Of a stretch of 64,000 nucleotides of DNA, positions 45,138 through 53,032 are shown one piece after another (within the stretch, counting starts at the first letter, position 1; each line of letters starts with the position of its first letter). The notes under the pieces are model-generated. The model worked only from the letters and a program-made list of their open reading frames with translations. It did not search any database and was not told the DNA's origin. Origin of the DNA: Donghicola mangrovi (GTDB lineage: Bacteria > Pseudomonadota > Alphaproteobacteria > Rhodobacterales > Rhodobacteraceae); assembly GCF_013377535.1 (NCBI RefSeq), contig NZ_JABCJE010000001.1, positions 372,001 to 436,000 on the forward strand, read 5' to 3'. The translations under genes were made by a program, and so were the position numbers.

Positions 45138-46355
45138 TCAGAAAAACGCCTGAAGCCCCGTCTGCGCCCGCCCAAGGATCAGCGCGTGCACGTCGTGGGT
45201 GCCTTCATAGGTGTTCACCGTCTCGAGGTTGATCATGTGGCGGATCACTTGAAACTCGCCGCTGATCCCGTTGCCGCCGTGCATGTCGCGGGCGTGGCGG
45301 GCGATATCGAGGGCCTTGCCGCAGTTGTTGCGTTTGATCAGGCTGATCATCTCGGGCGCGGCTTTGGCGTCGTCCATCAGGCGGCCCACCTGTAGCGCGG
45401 CCTGCAGGCCAAGGGTGATTTCGGTCTGCATATCCGCCAGTTTCTTCTGGAACAGCTGGGTCTGCGCGATGGGCCGGTCGAACTGTTTGCGATCCAGACC
45501 GTATTGGCGGGCGGCGTGCCAGCAGAACTCTGCGGCCCCCATCACCCCCCAAGCAATCCCGTAACGCGCACGGTTCAGGCAGCCGAACGGCCCCTTCAGC
45601 CCCTCGACATTCGGCAGCAAAGCATCCTCGCCGACCTCAACGCCATCCAGAACGATCTCGCCGGTGACGCTGGCACGCAGAGACAGCTTGTTCCCGATCT
45701 TGGGGGCGGACAGGCCGGGCGTGCCTTTTTCCAGAACAAAACCTTTGATCTTGCCGCCATGGGCCTCGGATTTCGCCCAAACGACGAAGACATCGGCGAT
45801 CGGGCTGTTCGAGATCCACATCTTGGACCCCGTCAGGCGGTAGCCATTCGCGGTTTTCTCAGCGCGGGTTTTCATGCCGGCGGGGTCACTGCCCGCGTCA
45901 GGCTCGGTCAGACCAAAACAACCGATCAACTCGCCACTGCACAGACCGGGCAGGTATTTGCGGCGCTGTTCCTCGGTGCCGTAGGCGTAGATCGGGTAGA
46001 TCACCAGCGAGGACTGCACCGACATCATGCTGCGATAGCCTGAGTCCACACGCTCCACTTCACGCGCGATCAAGCCGTAGGACACATAGGACGCCCCCAG
46101 ACCGCCGTATTCCTCGGGCAAGGTCGCGCCCAACAAACCGGCCTGCCCCATTTCGCGGAAAATCTCGGGCTCCACACGCTCTTCCTCGAAAGCCGCCACG
46201 ACGCGAGGCTGCAACCGGTCCTGCGCAAAGGCATGGGCCCCGTCCCGCAGCATCCGTTCCTCTTCGGTCAGCTGGGTTTCCAAGAGCAGCGCATCGGCCC
46301 AGTCAAAAGAGGCCAGCGACGGCGAATCCTTGGGTTTCAGAGTGGCTTCGGTCAT
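45138..46355 (-). CDS. gcdH: Glutaryl-CoA dehydrogenase
   Basis: 405 aa from [15 protein letters not shown] enzyme that oxidises and decarboxylates glutaryl-CoA to crotonyl-CoA, passing electrons to ETF (etfBA at 33147). Acyl-CoA dehydrogenase motifs [52 protein letters not shown], and the catalytic Glu in [17 protein letters not shown]. Fits the lysine/tryptophan degradation route. A related transferase (CaiB family) lies at 36039. Confidence 0.95.
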   Translation of the reverse strand: MTEATLKPKDSPSLASFDWADALLLETQLTEEERMLRDGAHAFAQDRLQPRVVAAFEEERVEPEIFREMGQAGLLGATLPEEYGGLGASYVSYGLIAREVERVDSGYRSMMSVQSSLVIYPIYAYGTEEQRRKYLPGLCSGELIGCFGLTEPDAGSDPAGMKTRAEKTANGYRLTGSKMWISNSPIADVFVVWAKSEAHGGKIKGFVLEKGTPGLSAPKIGNKLSLRASVTGEIVLDGVEVGEDALLPNVEGLKGPFGCLNRARYGIAWGVMGAAEFCWHAARQYGLDRKQFDRPIAQTQLFQKKLADMQTEITLGLQAALQVGRLMDDAKAAPEMISLIKRNNCGKALDIARHARDMHGGNGISGEFQVIRHMINLETVNTYEGTHDVHALILGRAQTGLQAFF

Positions 46356-46478
46356 CGGTGTCCCCCCGTGAATTGAACAACTGGTCAGTAAGCTGTCCTG
46401 CGCGCACCACTTTGTCCAGTGTGACATAGCCCGGGCGCCTACCGATTTCTCATGAGGTGATGACGGGCGGAAAACACA

Positions 46479-46555
46479 TGGTGACCCCGACTGGATTCGA
46501 ACCAGTAACCTGCCCCTTAGGAGGGGGCTGCTCTATCCTGTTGAGCCACGGGGCC
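46479..46555 (-). tRNA. tRNA-Arg (anticodon CCT)
   Basis: 77 nt with encoded CCA. Acceptor arms GGCCCCG and CGGGGTC pair; T-arm contains GGTTCGAATCC; the anticodon loop CTCCTAA in stem GCCCC/GGGGC gives CCT, reading AGG. Located between gcdH and the LacI-family gene. Confidence 0.97.
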
Positions 46556-46584
46556 ACGCGCGCCCTCTTGTCGCCAAAACGGCG

Positions 46585-46598
46585 GGGTTGCGCAACCC
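46585..46598. promoter_or_regulatory. Perfect 14-bp palindrome GGGTTGCGCAACCC, candidate LacI-family operator
   Basis: A perfect palindrome centred on CG, the hallmark of LacI-family operators, 70 bp upstream of the LacI-family ATG and 30 bp upstream of the tRNA-Arg 5-prime end. Likely autoregulatory site for the adjacent regulator; not tested. Confidence 0.5.
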
Positions 46599-46668
46599 TG
46601 ATTGGTTCGCACTGGACACCGAGGCCGCGAGGGGGAAAGATGAGGGGAATTCAACATACGGAACGGCC

Positions 46669-47694
46669 ATGACCAATACCCCGACGCGCCCGCTTACCCT
46701 GCGTGATGTTTCCGAAGCTTCCGGCGTCTCCGAAATGACTGTCAGCCGCGTGCTGCGCAACCGTGGCGATGTTTCCGAAGCCACCCGCGAACGGGTTCTG
46801 AAGGCCGCACGGGAACTGGGGTATGTTCCGAACAAGATCGCAGGCGCGCTTGCCAGCCAACGGGTTAATCTGGTGGGCGTGGTCATTCCCAGCCTGTCGA
46901 ACATGGTGTTCCCGAATGTCATGACCGGCATTAGCGAAGTCCTCAGCCAGACCGATCTGCAACCGGTGGTTGGGGTCACCGACTATAACCCCGAAACCGA
47001 AGAACGCGTTCTCTACGAGATGCTGTCGTGGCGTCCCTCGGGGATGATCATCGCAGGTCTGGAGCACTCGGACGCCGCCCGCGCGATGCTGGTCGCCGCA
47101 GGAATTCCGGTGGTCGAGATCATGGATGTGGACGGAAAATGCGTGGATAGCATGGTTGGCATCTCGCACCGCCGCGCTGGCCGCGAGATGGCGCAGGCCA
47201 TTATCAAGCAGGGATACAGCCGGATTGGCTTCCTTGGCACCAAGATGCCGATGGATCACCGGGCCCGAAAGCGCTTTGAAGGGTTCACCGAAGCCCTGGC
47301 AAAGGCAGGAATCGAAATCGCGGATCAGGAATTCTACTCGGGCGGGTCAGCCCTGCTTAAGGGTCGCGAGATGACCCAGGAGATTCTGGAGCGCACCCCC
47401 GACCTCGACTTCATCTATTACTCTAACGATATGATCGGTGCGGGCGGCATGTTGTGGCTGCTGGAACAGGGCATCGACATCCCTGGCCAGATCGGTTTGG
47501 CAGGCTTTAACGGGGTCGAACTGCTGGACGGTTTGCCGCGCCGCTTGGCCACAATGGACGCCTGCCGCAAGGATATCGGCCGCAAAGCCGCAGAAATCAT
47601 TGCAGCGCGGAACGACGCGGATGCACCCGATCCGGAGAGAATCGTTGAACTGACGCCGAAAATCTCGTTTGGCGATACGCTCAAAAGGTACTAA
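46669..47694 (+). CDS. LacI-family transcriptional regulator
   Basis: 341 aa from MTNTPTRPLTLRD. N-terminal helix-turn-helix (9-60) LRDVSEASGVSEMTVSRVLR with hinge KIAGALASQR, then a periplasmic-binding-protein-like sensor domain (62-335): VGVVIPSLSNMVFPNV, GMIIAGLEHSD, IGFLGTKMPMDHRARKRFEGF. Closest in pattern to gluconate-repressor GntR-type LacI proteins, but no sugar genes are adjacent; the next plus-strand genes are hglS and amaB. Target uncertain. Confidence 0.92.
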   Translation: MTNTPTRPLTLRDVSEASGVSEMTVSRVLRNRGDVSEATRERVLKAARELGYVPNKIAGALASQRVNLVGVVIPSLSNMVFPNVMTGISEVLSQTDLQPVVGVTDYNPETEERVLYEMLSWRPSGMIIAGLEHSDAARAMLVAAGIPVVEIMDVDGKCVDSMVGISHRRAGREMAQAIIKQGYSRIGFLGTKMPMDHRARKRFEGFTEALAKAGIEIADQEFYSGGSALLKGREMTQEILERTPDLDFIYYSNDMIGAGGMLWLLEQGIDIPGQIGLAGFNGVELLDGLPRRLATMDACRKDIGRKAAEIIAARNDADAPDPERIVELTPKISFGDTLKRY

Positions 47695-47759
47695 CACGAC
47701 AAAAGTGCAAAAACCTTTGCATTACGTTAGGTCACCTTACCAATACTGCTCCGAAGGTA

Positions 47760-47927
47760 TTATAGACTTTGGAAAGAATCCCGCATATACAGGTTTGCAA
47801 GATCGTCGAGTGTAAGACGATCCAGTACCGAGTTTTCTGTTACCGTTATCGAGTGACTGGTTATTGAAGCAAGAGCGGCTTCAGTAAGTTTAGGAATGGC
47901 CCGACCATCGTGTCGGGTCATTTTCAT
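47760..47927 (-). CDS. Possible small protein, 55 aa (doubtful)
   Basis: Reads MKMTRHDGRAIPKLTE and ends VLDRLTLDDLANLYMRDSFQSL, split here at the middle. The ending looks helix-forming and protein-like, and a G-rich stretch precedes the ATG. Against it: a plus-strand terminator hairpin overlaps its N-terminus and the base composition is AT-rich. No family recognised. Confidence 0.3.
   Translation of the reverse strand: MKMTRHDGRAIPKLTEAALASITSHSITVTENSVLDRLTLDDLANLYMRDSFQSL
47896..47927 (+). terminator. Terminator-like hairpin downstream of the LacI-family gene
   Basis: ATGGCCCGAC and GTCGGGTCAT pair with one G-T wobble around CATCGT, followed by TTTCATTTC. It is 200 bp after the LacI-family stop, so it may end that transcript or an unannotated short RNA. 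Confidence 0.5.
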
Positions 47928-48081
47928 TTCTGCCCCCCCTATCCCGAAACAGTCCGTGACAATGGCCCGCAAAGCCTTGATCATTCCGAACAGGAATAAG
48001 GTCGAGCCAAGGCGTCACAACATTCTGCCTCTCTGCCATGCTAGGCCATTCCAAATGACCTGCCGCAGATAGAGGTTTGCT

Positions 48082-49467
48082 ATGACCGATCCCCGCTTTG
48101 CCCACCCCGATGACATCCGCAGCCGCTTTTCCGCAGCGATGTCCGCGATGTATCGCACCGAGGTGCCCGCCTACGGGACGCTGATGCAGATCGTGTCGGA
48201 CGTGAATGACGGAGTTCTGGCGGCAAATGCGGGCCTCAAGGCCGATCTGGAAAACACCGATCAACTGGCCCGCATCTCCGAGGAACGCCACGGTGCGATC
48301 CGCCTTGGCACACCCGCAGAGCTGTCTACCATGCGCCGCCTTTTTGCGGTGATGGGGATGGCGCCCGTTGGCTACTATGACCTGACCGAAGCCGGCGTGC
48401 CCGTGCATTCCACCGCCTTTCGCCCCGTGGGCGAGGCCGCCCTGCGCCGCAACCCGTTCCGCGTCTTCACTTCGCTCCTGCGTCTGGACCTGATCGAGGA
48501 CGCAGACCTGCGCGAAACGGCCCAAACCGTTCTGGACGCCCGGCAGATCTACACCCCCCGCTGTCTGGAGCTGATCGATCTGGCCGAGCAAAACGGCGGC
48601 CTGACCGAAGCCGAGGCTGATGAGTTTGTGGCCGAAGCCTTGGAAACCTTCCGCTGGCACCCCGAGGCGAATGTCAGCGCCGACCTTTACAAGCAACTCC
48701 ATGATGCGCACCGCCTGATTGCTGACGTGGTGTCCTTCCGCGGGCCGCACATCAACCACCTGACGCCGCGCACGCTGGACATCGACCGCGTACAGGACCT
48801 CATGCCCGAATACGGCATCGCGCCCAAAGCCGTCGTCGAAGGCCCCCCGCGCCGCGAACACCCCATTTTGCTGCGTCAAACCAGCTTCAAAGCCCTGTCC
48901 GAAGCAGTGAATTTCGACGGCATCCCCGGTTCGCACACCGCACGGTTCGGAGAGATTGAAGCCCGCGGTCAGGCCCTGACTCCCAAGGGCCGCGCCCTCT
49001 ATGACCAGCTTCTGACCGAGACGCGCCAGAAATGCCTGCCCGCAGGGGACGGCTCGAACGCCGATGCCTACATGACTGCGCTGCAAGACACCTTTGCCGC
49101 ATTCCCCGACGATCTGACCGCCATCCGCGAACAGGGTCTGGGTTACTTCGAATGGTCCCTGACCGGCAAAGGCACCGCTGGCCAGATCACCGAGACCGAC
49201 CCCGAGGCCCTGCTTGCCGCCGGTTACCTGCGCATCGACCCCATCGTTTACGAAGATTTCCTGCCCGTCAGCGCCGCTGGTATCTTCCAATCGAACCTAG
49301 GCGACGACTCGGCCCAAGAATTCACCGCCAGCCCCAACCAGCAGCGGTTCGAGACCGACCTTGGCGCGACCGTTCTGAACGAATTCGACCACTACCAGCA
49401 GATCGAGGACCAGTCCCGCATCCGCTGCGTTACCATTTTGACCACCGGCGCCGCCGCCGCAGAGTGA
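48082..49467 (+). CDS. hglS: 2-oxoadipate dioxygenase/decarboxylase (DUF1338, HglS/YdcJ family)
   Basis: 461 aa. Non-haem iron vicinal-oxygen-chelate enzyme that converts 2-oxoadipate to D-2-hydroxyglutarate in the D-lysine/aminoadipate route. Family motifs: substrate-binding Arg and metal His in FRWHPEANVS, GPHINHLTPRTLDID, the C-terminal GLGYFEWSLT and YEDFLPVSAAGIFQSNL. AGAGG precedes the ATG. amaB follows 45 bp downstream on the same strand; both act on the aminoadipate branch of lysine catabolism. Confidence 0.9.
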   Translation: MTDPRFAHPDDIRSRFSAAMSAMYRTEVPAYGTLMQIVSDVNDGVLAANAGLKADLENTDQLARISEERHGAIRLGTPAELSTMRRLFAVMGMAPVGYYDLTEAGVPVHSTAFRPVGEAALRRNPFRVFTSLLRLDLIEDADLRETAQTVLDARQIYTPRCLELIDLAEQNGGLTEAEADEFVAEALETFRWHPEANVSADLYKQLHDAHRLIADVVSFRGPHINHLTPRTLDIDRVQDLMPEYGIAPKAVVEGPPRREHPILLRQTSFKALSEAVNFDGIPGSHTARFGEIEARGQALTPKGRALYDQLLTETRQKCLPAGDGSNADAYMTALQDTFAAFPDDLTAIREQGLGYFEWSLTGKGTAGQITETDPEALLAAGYLRIDPIVYEDFLPVSAAGIFQSNLGDDSAQEFTASPNQQRFETDLGATVLNEFDHYQQIEDQSRIRCVTILTTGAAAAE

Positions 49468-49512
49468 CGCGCCACCCCTTCCCCTCCGAAGGCCCAACAG
49501 AAGAGAGCAAGA

Positions 49513-51021
49513 ATGACCCTTTCCAACGCTGCCGCAGAGATTCTGTCGAAACTCGGCGTAGATCAGGCCGCCTACACCGGTGGCACGCTGGCCAGCTACA
49601 GCCCCGTCACCGGCGAGCAGACGGGCGCCCTGCCCGAAGCCACTGTTGAGGCTGCGACCGCCGCCATCGCCACCGCCAAGCAAGCGTTCAAAGCATGGCG
49701 CATGGTCCCCGCCCCGCGCCGCGGCGAACTGGTCCGCCTGTTCGGCGAGGAACTGCGCGCCGCCAAGGATGATCTGGGCCGTCTGGTGTCGATCGAGGCG
49801 GGCAAGATCCCGTCCGAGGGCCTAGGCGAAGTGCAAGAGATGATCGACATCTGCGATTTCGCTGTGGGCCTGTCCCGTCAGCTCTATGGCCTGACCATCG
49901 CGACTGAGCGCCCCGGTCACCGCATGATGGAGCAGTGGCACCCGCTTGGTGTGGTCGGCGTAATCTCGGCCTTCAACTTCCCCGTGGCGGTCTGGTCGTG
50001 GAACACCGCACTGGCGCTGGTCTGCGGCAACTCGGTCGTGTGGAAACCGTCTGAAAAATCGCCCCTGACCGCGCTGGCCTGCGACGCGATCTTGAAGCGC
50101 GCTCTGGCCCGCTTTGGTGACGCGCCCGAAGGTCTGACCCAAGTCCTGATCGGCGGCGCCGATGTGGGCAACGCACTGGTCGAAAGCCCCGATGTCGCGC
50201 TGATCTCGGCCACTGGCTCGACCCGCATGGGCCGCATCGTCGCCCCCAAAGTGGCGGCGCGTTTTGGTCGCTGCATCCTCGAGCTTGGCGGGAACAACGG
50301 CGGGATCGTCTGCCCCTCGGCTGATCTGGACATGACCCTGCGCGCGGTCGCATTCGGCGCGATGGGCACCGCAGGCCAACGCTGCACCACCCAGCGCCGC
50401 CTGTTTGTCCATGAAACCGTTTACGACGATCTGGTCCCCCGCCTGATCAAAGCCTTCGAATCCGTCAGCGTCGGCAATCCGCTGGAAACCAGCGCCTTGG
50501 TCGGCCCGCTGATCGACAAGGCGGCCTTTGACAACATGGAGAAATCACTGGCCGAGGCCAAAGCTGCCGGTGGCACCGTCCACGGCGGGGGCCGCGTGGA
50601 TACGGGCGCGGAAAACGCCTATTACGCCCGCCCGGCCATCGTAGAAATGCCCAGCCAGTGCGGCCCGATGATGGAGGAAACCTTTGCCCCCATCCTGTAC
50701 GTGGTCAAATACACCAACTTCGAAGACGCGATCGAGGCGCACAACGCCGTCGCAGCTGGCCTGTCCTCGACCATCTTCACCACGGACCTGCGGGAATCAG
50801 AGATGTTCCTGTCGGCGGCGGGCAGCGACTGCGGCATCGCCAACGTGAACATCGGCACCTCTGGCGCGGAAATCGGCGGGGCCTTTGGTGGCGAGAAGGA
50901 AACCGGCGGCGGCCGCGAATCCGGCTCGGACGCTTGGAAGGGCTACATGCGCCGCGCGACAAACACGATCAACTACTCGCGCGAGCTGCCGCTGGCGCAG
51001 GGCGTGAAGTTCGACATCTGA
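49513..51021 (+). CDS. amaB: Alpha-aminoadipate semialdehyde / piperideine-6-carboxylate dehydrogenase (ALDH7)
   Basis: 502 aa. NAD-dependent oxidation of 2-aminoadipate semialdehyde to 2-aminoadipate. ALDH motifs: SAFNFPVAVWSWN, KPSEKSPLTA, catalytic Glu in LELGGNNG, catalytic Cys in GTAGQRCTTQRR, and the ALDH7-specific NVNIGTSGAEIGGAFGGEK-type end. It lies directly after hglS, and gcdH is 3 kb upstream, giving a compact lysine-degradation set. Confidence 0.94.
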   Translation: MTLSNAAAEILSKLGVDQAAYTGGTLASYSPVTGEQTGALPEATVEAATAAIATAKQAFKAWRMVPAPRRGELVRLFGEELRAAKDDLGRLVSIEAGKIPSEGLGEVQEMIDICDFAVGLSRQLYGLTIATERPGHRMMEQWHPLGVVGVISAFNFPVAVWSWNTALALVCGNSVVWKPSEKSPLTALACDAILKRALARFGDAPEGLTQVLIGGADVGNALVESPDVALISATGSTRMGRIVAPKVAARFGRCILELGGNNGGIVCPSADLDMTLRAVAFGAMGTAGQRCTTQRRLFVHETVYDDLVPRLIKAFESVSVGNPLETSALVGPLIDKAAFDNMEKSLAEAKAAGGTVHGGGRVDTGAENAYYARPAIVEMPSQCGPMMEETFAPILYVVKYTNFEDAIEAHNAVAAGLSSTIFTTDLRESEMFLSAAGSDCGIANVNIGTSGAEIGGAFGGEKETGGGRESGSDAWKGYMRRATNTINYSRELPLAQGVKFDI

Positions 51022-51027
51022 TGATGG

Positions 51028-51052
51028 GGGCGCCTTCGGGCGCCCTTTTCCT
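51028..51052 (+). terminator. Intrinsic terminator of hglS-amaB
   Basis: GGGCGCC and GGCGCCC pair around a TTCG tetraloop, followed by TTTTCCTTT, 6 bp after the amaB stop. Confidence 0.88.
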
Positions 51053-51100
51053 TTGGCGTGTGGGCGCGGCTCCCCTACCCTGCGGGAAAGGGGGACCATC

Positions 51101-51766
51101 ATGCGCGCATTCGACGACATCTACGCCATCGCCGCAGACCGCAAAGGCGGCCCAGAGGCGCTGGAGGCCCTGCTCTCCTGCCCCAAGTCCCCCGCAGAAT
51201 TAACCGCGATTCCCGATGACCGCTGGCTGTCCATGATGGCGCGCTGCCTGTTTCAGGCGGGCTTCAACTGGAAGGTCATCGATTCGAAGTGGGAGGGCTT
51301 CGAAGCCGCGTTTGACGGGTTCGACGTGGGCCGCGTGGCCTTTTACCACGACGAGGACATGGACCGCCTGCTGTCGGACAAACGAATCGTGCGCAACGGG
51401 GCCAAGATCGCCGCTGTCATCGACAACGCGCGCTTTCTGTCTGATCTGAGCCGCGACCACGGCAGCGCCGCGCGATTCTTTGCGGACTGGCCGAACGACG
51501 ACCTGCACAGCCTGCACCAACTGATCGCCAAGCAAGGCGCGCGGCTGGGGGCGGCCACAGGGCAGCGCTTCCTGCGGTGGATGGGGCGCGACACATATAT
51601 ACTGTCAACGGACGTGGTGGCACGGCTGGTGGCCGAGGGTATCGTCCCGAAACAACCGACATCGAAACGGGATCTGGCGGCGGTGCAACAGGCGTTCAAA
51701 ACCTGGTCGCAGCAATCGGCGCGCGGCATGACGCAGATCAGCCAGATATTGGCGTTCAGTGTTTGA
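51101..51766 (+). CDS. DNA-3-methyladenine glycosylase I family protein
   Basis: 221 aa from MRAFDDIYAIA, with GGGGA upstream. Tag-like motifs: FQAGFNWKVIDSKWEGFEAAFDGFD-type segment (split FQAGFNWKVIDSKW and FEAAFDGFDVGRVA), then RIVRNGAKIAAVIDNARFL. The usual zinc-binding Cys/His tail of Tag is not evident. Would excise 3-methyladenine from DNA; the divergence makes exact specificity uncertain. Confidence 0.8.
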   Translation: MRAFDDIYAIAADRKGGPEALEALLSCPKSPAELTAIPDDRWLSMMARCLFQAGFNWKVIDSKWEGFEAAFDGFDVGRVAFYHDEDMDRLLSDKRIVRNGAKIAAVIDNARFLSDLSRDHGSAARFFADWPNDDLHSLHQLIAKQGARLGAATGQRFLRWMGRDTYILSTDVVARLVAEGIVPKQPTSKRDLAAVQQAFKTWSQQSARGMTQISQILAFSV

Positions 51767-51778
51767 TTTCTTGGTAAG

Positions 51779-51854
51779 TGGTGAGCCGTGCAGGATTCGA
51801 ACCTGCGACCCACTGATTAAAAGTCAGTTGCTCTACCAACTGAGCTAACGGCCC
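51779..51854 (-). tRNA. tRNA-Lys (anticodon TTT), copy 1
   Basis: 76 nt with encoded CCA. Acceptor GGGCCGT pairs with ACGGCTC (one G-T); anticodon loop CTTTTAA in stem ACTGA/TCAGT gives TTT; T-arm GGTTCGAATCC. Identical over the gene to the copy at 52005. Confidence 0.97.
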
Positions 51855-52004
51855 ACTTGAGGCGTTCCTCTAAGGGGTAGGCGCACGGGGGTCAAGCGCA
51901 TAATCGGAAAAAACTGAACTCTTTTTCGGGGATGCCCGCAGTGGGCGAAAGACACACCGAACCCGTTGATAAAAACGGGAAAACAGTGATGTCTTGGAGG
52001 TAAG

Positions 52005-52080
52005 TGGTGAGCCGTGCAGGATTCGAACCTGCGACCCACTGATTAAAAGTCAGTTGCTCTACCAACTGAGCTAACGGCCC
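52005..52080 (-). tRNA. tRNA-Lys (anticodon TTT), copy 2
   Basis: 76 nt, same sequence as copy 1 including the CCA end. It lies upstream in the minus-strand direction; the identity extends a few bases on both flanks, so the unit was duplicated in tandem (about 87 bp per unit, 226-bp period). Confidence 0.97.
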
Positions 52081-52189
52081 ACTTAGGGGGCCTCCTCTAG
52101 GGGGTTCCGGCGGGGCGGTCAATAGAGAAATACAAACTTTTTGTGTCACCCGCTGGATTCATTCCCATGGCAGGCGTATATGCCCGCTC

Positions 52190-53032
52190 ATGCAGACACA
52201 GACCGCTTCCTCCGGCCTGCCCTTCATGAAAATGCACGGGCTAGGCAACGACTTCGTTGTGATCCACGGCACTGACATCCCCGATGGGCTGTCGGAAACG
52301 CTCGTGCGTGCGATTGCCCACCGCAATACCGGCGTCGGCTTTGACCAGCTTACCGTGATCGCGGAATCGGACCGCGCCGATGCGCGTCTGGTGTTCTACA
52401 ACGCGGACGGATCGCTGTCGGCGACCTGCGGCAACGCCACCCGCTGCATCGCGCGCCACCTGATGGACGTGCGCGGCGTGGACCGTCTGGTGCTGGAGAC
52501 CGAGCGCGGCCTCTTGCATTGCGAGGATGCCGGAAATGGCATGACCCGCGTGAACATGGGCGCGCCCCTGCTGGCGTGGAACGAAATCCCGATCGCGCAG
52601 GACATCGACACGCTGCACCTGCCGATCGACGGGTATCCCGTGGGCACCGGCATGGGCAACCCGCACTGCACCTTCTTTGTTGCGGATGCCGAGGCAGTCG
52701 ATCTGGCCACCTTTGGGCCCCCGATGGAGCATCACCCCCTGTTCCCCCAGCGTACCAACGTTCAGGTCGCGCACCTGATCGGCCCTGACCACCTGCGGAT
52801 GCGGGTGTGGGAACGTGGCACCGGCATCACCATGGCGTCCGGGTCGTCCAGCTGTGCGACCGCTGTAGCCGCTGCCCGCCGTGGCATCACCGGCCGCAAG
52901 GTCCGCATCAGTCTGGATATCGGCGATCTGGTCATCGACTGGCGCGAAGACGGCGTCTGGATGGAAGGGCCGACCGCCCACGTGTTCAGCGGCACCTTCA
53001 CCCGTGAATTCCTTGAGGCGCACAATGGTTGA
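52190..53032 (+). CDS. dapF: Diaminopimelate epimerase (second catalytic Cys replaced by Ser)
   Basis: 280 aa. Interconverts L,L- and meso-diaminopimelate for lysine and peptidoglycan. N-terminal FMKMHGLGNDFVVI, first catalytic Cys80 in ATCGNATRC, then NPHCTFF, and a second site reading MASGSSSCA at 215-223. In typical DapF the second site reads ACGSGACA with the catalytic Cys where Ser217 stands here; Cys222 aligns with the non-catalytic Cys. The change may be normal for the lineage. mtaB overlaps its end by 8 bp. Confidence 0.93.
   Translation: MQTQTASSGLPFMKMHGLGNDFVVIHGTDIPDGLSETLVRAIAHRNTGVGFDQLTVIAESDRADARLVFYNADGSLSATCGNATRCIARHLMDVRGVDRLVLETERGLLHCEDAGNGMTRVNMGAPLLAWNEIPIAQDIDTLHLPIDGYPVGTGMGNPHCTFFVADAEAVDLATFGPPMEHHPLFPQRTNVQVAHLIGPDHLRMRVWERGTGITMASGSSSCATAVAAARRGITGRKVRISLDIGDLVIDWREDGVWMEGPTAHVFSGTFTREFLEAHNG

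Larger units (their letters stand above)
47695..48081. other. 387-bp gap before hglS, AT-richer, with terminator and weak minus ORF
   Basis: The left half is AT-richer than its surroundings. It contains a plus-strand hairpin/terminator at 47896-47927 and a possible short minus-strand ORF (47760-47927). The hglS promoter must lie in the right part, but I see no clear -35/-10 pair. Confidence 0.4.

Noticed and set aside
51028-51049. CRISPR-like short repeats
   Set aside because: No regularly spaced direct repeats are seen anywhere in the window; the GC hairpins with TTCG loops are terminators.
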